This document shows positions 47,266 to 54,767 of a stretch of DNA of 54,767 nt, one piece after another (position 1 is the stretch's first letter; each line of letters opens with the position of its first letter). The stretch comes from Gammaproteobacteria bacterium (GTDB taxonomy: Bacteria > Pseudomonadota > Gammaproteobacteria > Pseudomonadales > PIVM01): contig PIVM01000023.1 of assembly GCA_003353945.1 (NCBI GenBank), forward strand, positions 1 to 54,767, read 5' to 3'. A model generated the notes under the pieces. The model saw nothing but the letters and a program-made list of their open reading frames with translations. It did not search any database and was not told the DNA's origin. The position numbers and the translations under genes are program-made.

Positions 47266-48661
47266 CGTTTTCCATGGAATCCAGCGCCTTAAGCAAACGC
47301 TGATGAATACCTTCAAATCCGCCATTACTCATAATGACGATATTATCACCGCTACGTACTTGCCCCACAACGGTGTTTATAATCCTCTCAATACTATCAA
47401 ACAAAAAAGCGGGAACCTGGCTTTCATCAATGACAGATTGCAAACGCCAATCCATGTCTGCTGGCTGATACCAATAAACCTCATCCGCATCCACCGTTGC
47501 CGGTGCCAATTGTGTTTTGTGTGTTCCCATGCGCATGGTATTGGAGCGAGGCTCTATAATCGCCAATATGCGCGCCTCATTTCCCACTCGGGCACGCAGC
47601 CCTTGCAAAGTCGACGCTATCGCTGTCGGATGATGGGCGAAATCATCGTAGACAGTAATGTCATTAATAACAGCCAGTTTATCCATGCGCCGTTTGACAC
47701 CCTGAAACTGGCAAAGTGCCTCTGCACTGATATTGGTTGCAACACCAACATGATGAGCCGCCAATATAGCGGCCATGGCATTGCTGACATTATGTAAGCC
47801 ATTGTGAGACCAATGCACCTCGCCTTCAAGACACCGTTCCTGTTTTTCGTTATATCGCATCACTTTGAAAGCACTGCCGTCGAGCTGCAGCAACTCCGCA
47901 TGCCAGTGCCCATCCGTTTTTTGCTTAGGCCCCAGGCCAAAGGTGTCCACCGGTGTCCAGCAGCCCATATCCAACACCTGTTGCAGATGCTGATCTGCTG
48001 CAGGGCAGACGATCAAGCCATTTGAGGGAATCGTTCTGACAAGATGGTGAAATTGGCGCTGTATTGCCTCCAGGTCAGGGAATATATCGCCATGATCAAA
48101 CTCCAGATTATTTAGAATCGTCGTGCGCGGTAGATAGTGAACAAACTTCGAACGTTTATCAAAGAAAGCACTATCGTATTCATCCGCTTCGACCACAAAA
48201 AATGCTGATTTCCCAAGACGAGCAGACACATTAAAATTTTTCGGAATTCCTCCAATCAAATATCCAGGGTTGAGGCCTGCATATTCTAAAATCCACGCCA
48301 ACATACTACTGGTGCTGGTTTTTCCATGAGTGCCTGCAACCGCCAGCACCCATTTGTCTTTTAGCAGATAATCCCTCAACCATTGCGGCCCGCTGGTATA
48401 GGCCAAGCGGTTGTCTAGCACATGCTCCACCATGGGATTACCCCGGGACAATGCATTTCCAATCACCACGAGATCAGGGCGAGGCATTAAGTGTGAAACC
48501 TCATAACCGGACATCAGCTCAATTCCCTGCTCCTCCAGCTGCGTACTCATAGGCGGATAAACATTCGCGTCACAACCACTGACACGATAGCCCATTTGCT
48601 TGGCCAGAATCGCCAAACTACCCATAAACGTGCCGCATATACCAAGGATATGAATATGCAT
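47258..48661 (-). CDS. mpl: UDP-N-acetylmuramate:L-alanyl-gamma-D-glutamyl-meso-diaminopimelate ligase
   Basis: 467 aa, cytoplasmic murein-recycling enzyme that rejoins the recovered tripeptide to UDP-MurNAc. The N terminus is [22 protein letters not shown] (Mpl rather than MurC by its GTFMG). The ATP loop is [14 protein letters not shown], the middle domain has [18 protein letters not shown] and [11 protein letters not shown], and the C-terminal domain has [12 protein letters not shown]. It is the first gene of the minus-strand run and overlaps ubiX. Its divergent neighbour is the PPi-phosphofructokinase gene. Confidence 0.97.
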   Translation of the reverse strand: MHIHILGICGTFMGSLAILAKQMGYRVSGCDANVYPPMSTQLEEQGIELMSGYEVSHLMPRPDLVVIGNALSRGNPMVEHVLDNRLAYTSGPQWLRDYLLKDKWVLAVAGTHGKTSTSSMLAWILEYAGLNPGYLIGGIPKNFNVSARLGKSAFFVVEADEYDSAFFDKRSKFVHYLPRTTILNNLEFDHGDIFPDLEAIQRQFHHLVRTIPSNGLIVCPAADQHLQQVLDMGCWTPVDTFGLGPKQKTDGHWHAELLQLDGSAFKVMRYNEKQERCLEGEVHWSHNGLHNVSNAMAAILAAHHVGVATNISAEALCQFQGVKRRMDKLAVINDITVYDDFAHHPTAIASTLQGLRARVGNEARILAIIEPRSNTMRMGTHKTQLAPATVDADEVYWYQPADMDWRLQSVIDESQVPAFLFDSIERIINTVVGQVRSGDNIVIMSNGGFEGIHQRLLKALDSMENDE

Positions 48662-48910
48662 CTTTATCGAAACACCCTGTGTGAAATTAGTTTCAAAGGA
48701 AAATGTAAAGACTCGATGAATTTTTATTGGAGTATAACACGCAAAACACCATCACCCAGCGTGTTGTAAATCCGCAATATTTGGTTTCTCCCGCTACATT
48801 ATCAAGCCTTTGGCTTTTTTACATTGCAGAATTTTCGACTACTGCTATTTTCCTATGATGGCCAACCCAATTTTCCCCAGACCAGAATTTTTTTAGACGG
48901 AGTTTCATTC

Positions 48911-50173
48911 ATGGCAAAAAAGAACGCATTTTATGCACAATCCGGTGGTGTTACGTCAGTCATCAACGCTTCTGCCTGTGGCGTCATAGAGACCGCTCGA
49001 CAACACAAGACGCAAATTGGCAAACTCTACGCCGGTCACAACGGTATTATTGGCGCTTTGCGAGAAGAGCTCATCGACACCGGTAAAGAAAGTGCCAAAA
49101 CCATCGCCGCGTTAAGACACACACCGGCTGGCGCCTTTGGTTCCTGTCGATATAAATTAAAGTCTCTGGAAGAAAACCAAGCTGAATATGCGCGTTTGCT
49201 TGAGGTTTTCAAGGCTCATAACATCGGTTATTTTTTCTACAACGGCGGCGGCGATTCTGCCGATACCTGCCTTAAAATCTCCCAACTATCCAGCAAGATG
49301 GGTTATCCAATCCAGGCAATTCACGTTCCCAAAACCGTTGATAACGACTTACCGCTAACAGATTGCTGCCCCGGCTTTGGCTCAGTCGCCAAATATGTGG
49401 CTGTATCGACACGTGAGGCAGGGTTGGACGTTGCCTCCATGTGCAACACATCCACCAAGGTATTTATCCTGGAGGTAATGGGACGCCATGCCGGATGGAT
49501 TGCCGGTGCCGCTGGTCTGGCCAAAGAGGCCGAAACTGACCCGCCTCATATTATCCTCTTCCCAGAGATTGCCTTTGACAGGAAGAAGTTCGTAAAGAAA
49601 GTGCAACAAACCGTTAAAAAATGCGGATATTGCGTTGTTGTTGCCTCTGAGGGCGCACAAACGAAAGATGGCCGCTTTCTGGCCGATGCTGGCACTACCG
49701 ACGCCTTTGGCCACAAACAACTCGGGGGAGTTGCACCCACACTTGCCACAATAATCAAAGAAGATCTCGGTTATAAATACCACTGGGCTCTGGCCGATTA
49801 CCTACAACGGGCGGCACGTCATATCGCATCTGCCACGGACGTGGAACAAGCCTATGCCGTAGGAAAAGCAGCCGTTGAATATGCGATGGCTGGCAAGAAT
49901 GCAGTCATGCCTGCCATTATTCGGGGCAAGGGTAAGAAATACAGCTGGACGATCCAGGAAGCACCTTTGGAAAAAGTTGCCAATGTAGAAAAAATGATGC
50001 CTCGCAACTATATCAGCCGCGATGGGTTTGGCATTACCGAAGAAGGTTTCCGCTACTTTGCCCCATTGATTGCTGGAGAAGATCATCCACCTTACAAAAA
50101 CGGCCTGCCACAATACGCCAAACTGAAAAAAGTATTCGCGGCAAAAAAACTAAAAAAGGGCTTTAAAGTGTAA
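48911..50173 (+). CDS. pfp: Pyrophosphate-dependent 6-phosphofructokinase
   Basis: 420 aa from ATG 48911, with GGAG nine bases upstream; the frame is open to 48824. It reversibly phosphorylates fructose 6-phosphate with PPi instead of ATP. The two markers for PPi use are present: Asp at D115 in GGGDS, where ATP enzymes have Gly, and Lys at K141 in PKTVDND, where ATP enzymes have Gly. The catalytic base is D144. EVMGRHAGWIAG supplies fructose-6-phosphate contacts. The sequence belongs to the long PPi clade also known from methanotrophs. A bidirectional terminator follows. The membrane pyrophosphatase lies 2.2 kb downstream. Confidence 0.93.
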   Translation: MAKKNAFYAQSGGVTSVINASACGVIETARQHKTQIGKLYAGHNGIIGALREELIDTGKESAKTIAALRHTPAGAFGSCRYKLKSLEENQAEYARLLEVFKAHNIGYFFYNGGGDSADTCLKISQLSSKMGYPIQAIHVPKTVDNDLPLTDCCPGFGSVAKYVAVSTREAGLDVASMCNTSTKVFILEVMGRHAGWIAGAAGLAKEAETDPPHIILFPEIAFDRKKFVKKVQQTVKKCGYCVVVASEGAQTKDGRFLADAGTTDAFGHKQLGGVAPTLATIIKEDLGYKYHWALADYLQRAARHIASATDVEQAYAVGKAAVEYAMAGKNAVMPAIIRGKGKKYSWTIQEAPLEKVANVEKMMPRNYISRDGFGITEEGFRYFAPLIAGEDHPPYKNGLPQYAKLKKVFAAKKLKKGFKV

Positions 50174-50202
50174 GCCAGTAACAATGAGATGAAGTACTTA
50201 AA

Positions 50203-50228
50203 AAAAAGGCGCTCTATAGCGCCTTTTT
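50203..50228. terminator. Bidirectional terminator
   Basis: Stem aggcgct/agcgcct with a ctat loop, A-run on one side and T-run on the other. It can stop transcription of pfp (plus) and of the convergent unknown gene (minus). Confidence 0.9.
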
Positions 50229-50267
50229 CATATATTCATATACTGAGCACATCGCTCTATTGACGAC

Positions 50268-51104
50268 TTACTTCGATCTTATCAGAGCACCGCGCCCCAT
50301 CATCAAACCTGTCGTACTATTTAACAAAGATTGCAGCAAACCGTCCTGCTTTTCCCTTAATTTGCGCTCATCCGCTCCAATTTCTCGATCCACATCTCCG
50401 CTTGCTCGTTCAGATTTTTTAGCTGGCTTGTTATCTTCAACTCGAGTAAGTTTTACTGGCAGAGGACGTTTTGCATTGGGAGCGACCAGTGTGAGAGTCG
50501 GTATTGCTTCGGGCTCCTCAATCTCAGCAGTTTTTTCTGCTTCCACCGCATTAGAAACCGGTAACACATCGTCAAACAGCGAATCTACATATTCGCAAAA
50601 AAGCTCTTCTTGCACTTTATTAGCATCAGCGACATCCAAACGGGAACGCAGCACATTTAAAGGCGCCAGATTCATAGCCGAATCTTTAACCACGGGCATT
50701 ACATCCCCCACAGAATCACCATCCTGAAGAGTCAAGCTGCCACTTTGATTACACCATGCACTCACATGGATAGGTGCAAGTCTCTTTTTGTCCACCAAAC
50801 TGAATAAGCCTACATGCCGCGACTGTTTGTACTCTGCAGTCAAACAACTGCTTTTAGGCACCATTCGATTCAGCATCAAGGTAATGGCCGCCCAAGAAGA
50901 ATTCTGCAGCATCGGTGACGCAAGAAACGAGGCTTTCACTGGCAGATCTTCACCATCACAGCTCACAGAAAAATCTTCGACTTGCGGTTGAGCCGTGTTA
51001 TCCAGCAAATGATTACAAATCAACAATAAACGATAACCATCCGCCAACACACCAATAACTTGTGCTTGTGAATATCCAGACGATTTTACTGAAATGTTAT
51101 CCAC
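50268..51104 (-). CDS. Hypothetical protein between pfp and the PilZ gene
   Basis: 278 aa. GTG is the start, set by AGGAG 8 nt ahead (minus strand). No signal peptide or membrane helix. The N-terminal 120 residues are mixed alpha/beta, the centre is acidic (EAEKTAEIEEPEA), and the end is basic and low-complexity (KPAKKSERASGDVDREIGADERKLREKQ) before SLLNSTTGLMMGRGALIRSK. No family is recognised. It is the closest gene to pfp and convergent with it. Confidence 0.7.
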   Translation of the reverse strand: MDNISVKSSGYSQAQVIGVLADGYRLLLICNHLLDNTAQPQVEDFSVSCDGEDLPVKASFLASPMLQNSSWAAITLMLNRMVPKSSCLTAEYKQSRHVGLFSLVDKKRLAPIHVSAWCNQSGSLTLQDGDSVGDVMPVVKDSAMNLAPLNVLRSRLDVADANKVQEELFCEYVDSLFDDVLPVSNAVEAEKTAEIEEPEAIPTLTLVAPNAKRPLPVKLTRVEDNKPAKKSERASGDVDREIGADERKLREKQDGLLQSLLNSTTGLMMGRGALIRSK

Positions 51105-51447
51105 TTATTTCACTCCTGATATGAACAAGCGCCTATAGCATTTTATTATGTTTGGCTATGTTTGGCGTCTATCTATGAGTCGACCTCTATGAGCCGACCC
51201 TAGATGGAACTGTTTGGATTTACCAATGTTCGCATGTTCATGAAATATGGAACCAACACTCTGCCTAATCTCCCTGGCGTTATCCTCCAACCTTCACACT
51301 CAAATACGCAATATAATTGCCCGGCAACTATAACCCAATTGAAAAACAAGCACTAGAGATATTGAGTAGAAATTGTAGGCTGGGCTGTTGCGGATCGACT
51401 GGTAATCAAGCTCAGAAAAATGTAAGCACTTGGAACGATCGTTCATT
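51105..51447. other. Intergenic region with short direct repeats
   Basis: No supported gene. It holds the direct repeats at 51147-51199. The hypothetical gene (minus) starts at its left end; the PilZ gene ends at its right end. Confidence 0.35.
51147..51199. repeat. Two pairs of short direct repeats
   Basis: tatgtttggc occurs twice in tandem (51147-51156, 51157-51166), followed by ctatgag-t/c-cgacc twice (51173-51185 and 51187-51199, one mismatch). It looks like local slippage duplication. Confidence 0.7.
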
Positions 51448-51738
51448 TTAAGCGCGAATGAACTCTAGTCCCGCACCAATATCGGTTCGCCGAACGATTT
51501 TGGCTTCGATAATTGGTGCCTCAACAGGTAAATCCTGCACCTGAATATGAACCGTCTCACCAAGGCGCGGCAACTCCTGACCTTCTGCCACAACAAACAC
51601 ACCACTGTCAGAAAGGTCGTTGGTGTGAAGGATGATTTCACCGACCAGGGGATGTATTAGCTTAATTCTACTGCGCAACGTCGTCCGCACGTGGCGGCGA
51701 CCATTTTTCAATTGTGCACTCGAATTTTCCTCGCTCAT
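51448..51738 (-). CDS. PilZ domain protein
   Basis: 96 aa, a single PilZ domain that binds cyclic di-GMP. The binding motif is RRHVR (R14 and R18) followed by DLSDSG (D41, S43, G46). The remaining strands, such as VHIQVQDLP and IVRRTDIGAGLEF, fit the barrel. It has no attached output domain, so it must act on a partner. It is the only c-di-GMP receptor seen in this window; the cyclase at 20720 is far away. Confidence 0.92.
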   Translation of the reverse strand: MSEENSSAQLKNGRRHVRTTLRSRIKLIHPLVGEIILHTNDLSDSGVFVVAEGQELPRLGETVHIQVQDLPVEAPIIEAKIVRRTDIGAGLEFIRA

Positions 51739-52408
51739 TTCTGTCAGTCCTATATATGCATCATCAGATCAATTGCTTTCTTAATCCCTAAATGTCAATC
51801 AAAGCTGCTGCTCAAATCATTTCGCATGGCAAGTTATTACACTCCCAGCCACATGGTAGCGAGTTACAAGTGTACCTCAATATAGCAATCAAGGTTACTC
51901 ACAGCTCTGTCAAAATCGAAAACGCCCGTGCTCAGCAATGGCGCAAATAAGCAAACTGATAATATTTATGATATTATCGAGCATGTTCGCCAATTGATCC
52001 GAAAGATTCTTTGCCACCTATTTCTCTTCTCTATATTCTTTATCCCTTTATCCGCAATACCTCTCGGATTTCACGGATCGTCTTGATTAAATGTAGAGTA
52101 TGCCTTGAAGCTGTGGAGTAAAATCAATACAGTTTTAACGTGCGGTGACAGCCTCGCTCTACCTCCATCTCCCGAAATAACTCTGACACACCGTTCTCAC
52201 GCTGTAACAGGCGACTTTAGTCCATCATTGACTTTGCTTCCACTTACTCTTGTGGTACCGTGCACGCTTTGTGCAGCCCCAGCACAAACGCAGACTTGCA
52301 AAGTTGGCGCGGTGGGTTTCGACCTTATAAGCGCAGCCAAGACACGACTTGGTAAACAACTGTCAGGCCTAAGATTTTTTTGACTAAACCACTCATTGGG
52401 AGTTTTTA
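51739..52408. other. Long leader/intergenic region upstream of the membrane pyrophosphatase
   Basis: No supported gene; a 92-codon frame at 52105-52383 has no ribosome site and lacks protein-like features. It contains the AT-rich inverted repeat at 51958-51978. ATTGGGAG precedes the pyrophosphatase start. The large upstream space suggests a controlled promoter or long leader, but no known riboswitch was recognised. Confidence 0.4.
51958..51978. promoter_or_regulatory. AT-rich inverted repeat gataatat-N5-atattatc
   Basis: Perfect 8-bp arms with a 5-nt spacer, 430 nt before the pyrophosphatase and 220 nt upstream of the PilZ gene's start. Its first half resembles a Fur half-site, but the spacing is wrong for a normal Fur box. 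Function unknown. Confidence 0.35.
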
Positions 52409-54547
52409 ATGACTATTACTTGGATCCTTGCACTGGCCTTTTTAGGCCTTGGTGTTGCCTTTTACTATACTTCGCAGGTCAAGAGCATCGCTCCTGACCT
52501 CGGCATTGATGACCCGGAGCAGAAGGCTCGTCTGGCAAATATTCATGGTGCCATTGCCAAAGGTGCCATGGCATTCCTTAAACAGGAATACAAATTCATG
52601 GCCATTTTCATGGCCGTCTTTGCCGTTATCATCGCCCTGTTCATTGATGACCACCATACGGATTATGTCAACGAAGGCATATATACAGCCATAGCATTCT
52701 TGTTCGGCGCCATCATGTCCATTGCCTCCGGTTACATTGGCATGAAAATAGCCACTCTCGGCAATGTTAGAACGACGGTTTCAGCAAACCAGAGCCTGGC
52801 AGCTGCATTCAAGGTCGCGGTAAACTCTGGGGCGGTAATGGGCTTTACACTCGTTAGCCTGGCGACCCTTGGCTTGGTCATTATCTATGTTGCTCTCAAA
52901 GCCATGATGCCAGCCGAGCTGCCAACTCATATCTTAATGGAAGTAATCGCCGGATTTGGACTGGGCGGGTCGTCTATCGCTTTATTTGCTCGCGTTGGCG
53001 GCGGCATTTTCACCAAGGCAGCCGACGTCGGCGCCGATCTTGTCGGCAAGGTAGAAGCCGGCATACCCGAAGATGATCCACGCAATCCAGCAGTTATCGC
53101 TGATAACGTTGGCGACAATGTTGGCGATGTTGCCGGCATGGGAGCAGACCTGTTTGGCTCATGCGCAGAAAGCACCTGTGCCGCGATGGTTATCAGCGCG
53201 ATAGCCTTTCAAGGCAATGTTGAAGCCCTGTTGTTCCCCATTGCGATCACGGCTATCGGCATACCCGTTAGCCTGGTAACCATGTTTATGGTTTCGGCCA
53301 AAACAGAAGCCCAGGTGGGCCCTGCACTAAAGCGCATGCTCATTATCTCAAGTGTTCTAATGGCCATTGTCATGTACTTCGCCACCATGCAAATGGTGCC
53401 TGCTACATTTGAAATAGCCGGCCAGGCCTATACCAATTTAGGTGTTTACTACTGCTTTCTGATCGGCCTAATTGCTGGTCTAGTGGTAGGATTAATGACT
53501 GAATATTACACTTCTGATGCCTATGCACCTGTAAAAGAACTCGCAAAATCATGCGAAACCGGCGCCGCAACAAATATCATATTTGGTCTGGCCCTGGGAT
53601 TTAAGAGTTCGGTTGGTCCTTATCTTGCTATCGCAGCAGCCATCTACTTCCCCTGGATGTTTGCCGGCATGTATGGCGTTGCGATCGCTTCACTGGGCAT
53701 GCTAGGCACCCTGGTTATTGCTCTGACCATTGACGCCTATGGCCCTGTAGCCGATAACGCCGGCGGAATTGCAGAAATGGCTGGCATGGACAAAGTCGTG
53801 CGTGAACGGACCGACGTTTTGGACGCGGCAGGTAACACCACCGCCGCCATGGGCAAGGGTTTTGCCATTGGTGCAGCCATTCTTACATCACTGGCTTTGT
53901 TTGCAGCCTTTTTAACCCGTGCAGACTTGCTGCTCAAAGAAAAGAACGGTGCAGATTTTGATCTACTCGGCAGCATAAATCTGCTTGACCCGATGGTCTT
54001 CACCGGCCTCTTTGTGGGCGCAGTCCTACCCTCGTTTTTCTCGGCAATGACCATGAAATCAGTGGGCAGTGCCGCCTACGATATGATCGAGGAGGTCAGA
54101 CGCCAATTTCGAACCATCCCCGGCATTATGGAAGGTACTGGCCAACCAGACTACGAACAGTGCGTAGCCATATCAACAAAAGCAGCAATAAGAGAGATGG
54201 TCCCTCCCGGCATCCTGATCATTTTCGCACCGTTGGTTTGCGGTTACTTGTTCGGAATTCAGGCCGTAGCCGGTCTACTTGCAGGCTCACTGGTTGCTGG
54301 TGGTGTCTTGGCTATTTCCTCATCCAACAGCGGTGGCGCCTGGGACAATGCTAAAAAGTTCGTTGAAGCCGGCAACTTAGGCGGCAAAGGCTCAGATGTC
54401 CACAAAGCTGCCGTTGTAGGCGACACTGTTGGTGACCCATTGAAAGATACTTCCGGGCCATCACTGAATATTCTGATCAAGCTCTCGGCTATTTTGAGCC
54501 TTGTATTTGTACCCTTCTTTGTTCAATACGGGGGGGTTCTAGTCTAG
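52409..54547 (+). CDS. hppA: Membrane-bound K+-dependent-type proton-translocating pyrophosphatase
   Basis: 712 aa with about 16 membrane helices. It couples PPi hydrolysis to ion pumping. The catalytic motif DNVGDNVGD is at 232-240, after [11 protein letters not shown]. The K+ marker region [10 protein letters not shown] has Ala at 479 and Gly at 482, as in K+-dependent enzymes; K+-independent ones have Lys and Thr there. [14 protein letters not shown] resembles the plant-type H+ pumps, with Gly then Glu four residues on, rather than the Na+ pumps; ion choice is an inference. It is preceded by a 670-bp gap and a good ribosome site. A terminator follows at once. Confidence 0.96.
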   Translation: MTITWILALAFLGLGVAFYYTSQVKSIAPDLGIDDPEQKARLANIHGAIAKGAMAFLKQEYKFMAIFMAVFAVIIALFIDDHHTDYVNEGIYTAIAFLFGAIMSIASGYIGMKIATLGNVRTTVSANQSLAAAFKVAVNSGAVMGFTLVSLATLGLVIIYVALKAMMPAELPTHILMEVIAGFGLGGSSIALFARVGGGIFTKAADVGADLVGKVEAGIPEDDPRNPAVIADNVGDNVGDVAGMGADLFGSCAESTCAAMVISAIAFQGNVEALLFPIAITAIGIPVSLVTMFMVSAKTEAQVGPALKRMLIISSVLMAIVMYFATMQMVPATFEIAGQAYTNLGVYYCFLIGLIAGLVVGLMTEYYTSDAYAPVKELAKSCETGAATNIIFGLALGFKSSVGPYLAIAAAIYFPWMFAGMYGVAIASLGMLGTLVIALTIDAYGPVADNAGGIAEMAGMDKVVRERTDVLDAAGNTTAAMGKGFAIGAAILTSLALFAAFLTRADLLLKEKNGADFDLLGSINLLDPMVFTGLFVGAVLPSFFSAMTMKSVGSAAYDMIEEVRRQFRTIPGIMEGTGQPDYEQCVAISTKAAIREMVPPGILIIFAPLVCGYLFGIQAVAGLLAGSLVAGGVLAISSSNSGGAWDNAKKFVEAGNLGGKGSDVHKAAVVGDTVGDPLKDTSGPSLNILIKLSAILSLVFVPFFVQYGGVLV

Positions 54548-54574
54548 AAGACTTAGACTAAATACCAGAAAATA

Positions 54575-54604
54575 AAAGCCCTGGCAAAGCCGGGGCTTTT
54601 TTTT
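54575..54604 (+). terminator. Rho-independent terminator after hppA
   Basis: Stem agccctggc/gccggggct (one G-T pair) with an aaa loop and a run of eight Ts. It closes the pyrophosphatase unit. The remaining bases to the window end show no gene. Confidence 0.9.
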
Positions 54605-54767
54605 GTAAGACACTCAATGCTGAAAATTGGCGAAACAGGCTATCCACTTAATCCTAGAAAACTCAGTTGAATCGTAGCGAGAGGGTTTAAGGTGCTGAAG
54701 ATAGGAGTTTTTTCCTGAAATTTTAGACGAAAGCAGTATCACCCATACGGTGAGTTTAAAATTTTGG

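Noticed and set aside
52105-52383. 92-codon frame upstream of hppA
   Set aside because: No ribosome site, odd composition; more likely leader DNA.
1-54767. CRISPR arrays, tRNA or rRNA genes, transposases, prophage
   Set aside because: None was recognised on either strand by reading.

Overview
The window reads as chromosomal DNA of a Gram-negative, aerobic gammaproteobacterium. Supporting signs are lipoprotein and Sec signals, an outer-membrane YfaZ-type protein, murein recycling by Mpl, gltBD, UbiX, TesB, FeoAB under a Fur-like box, and TatT/DctPQM-type TRAP genes. The mix (P450 with ferredoxin, TRAP uptake, PPi-dependent glycolysis with a membrane pyrophosphatase) suggests a free-living, perhaps marine, heterotroph of the Cellvibrionales/Spongiibacteraceae kind. 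That placement is inference only. There are no rRNA, tRNA, CRISPR, phage or transposase genes.

Layout. 0.2-2.8 kb: feoAB (minus strand) with a Fur-like box upstream. 3.3-4.9 kb: a receiver-domain protein anchored in the membrane, then a ricin-type lectin fragment and a terminator. 5.4-9.6 kb: an accessory-looking oxidation module, with ferredoxin and cytochrome P450 on plus and, convergent to them, a TetR regulator and a CrtI-like FAD oxidoreductase on minus behind a 32-bp operator-like palindrome. 10.6-16.7 kb: gltB-gltD. 17.1-22.4 kb: moaA, a membrane Ser/Thr kinase and a GAF-GAF-GGDEF diguanylate cyclase. 22.4-26.9 kb: a GldA/GldF/GldG-like ABC operon plus a DUF4340 protein. 27.2-33.6 kb: a DegQ/HtrA protease, a large CsgG-like lipoprotein, a small membrane protein, a YfaZ-like protein and a probable beta-barrel protein. 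34.1-37.8 kb: TRAP operon tatT-dctP-dctQ-dctM. 38.0-41.9 kb: an alkylsulfatase-like MBL protein, an M20 peptidase and tesB. 42.4-48.7 kb: a small orphan gene, then a six-gene minus-strand run mpl-ubiX-DUF4870-MMPL transporter-YkgJ-exonuclease. 48.9-54.6 kb: PPi-dependent phosphofructokinase and membrane pyrophosphatase, separated by an unknown gene and a PilZ protein on minus.

How it works together. Two themes stand out. One is pyrophosphate economy: a phosphofructokinase whose active site reads as PPi-using lies about 2.2 kb from a K+-dependent-type ion-pumping pyrophosphatase, so PPi can serve both glycolysis and the ion gradient. The other is signalling through unusual membrane proteins: a receiver domain tied to a periplasmic domain, a Ser/Thr kinase with a periplasmic repeat region next to a diguanylate cyclase, and a PilZ protein. 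The P450 module is the likeliest acquired block. No complete new system can be proven from sequence alone; the best candidates are listed as findings.
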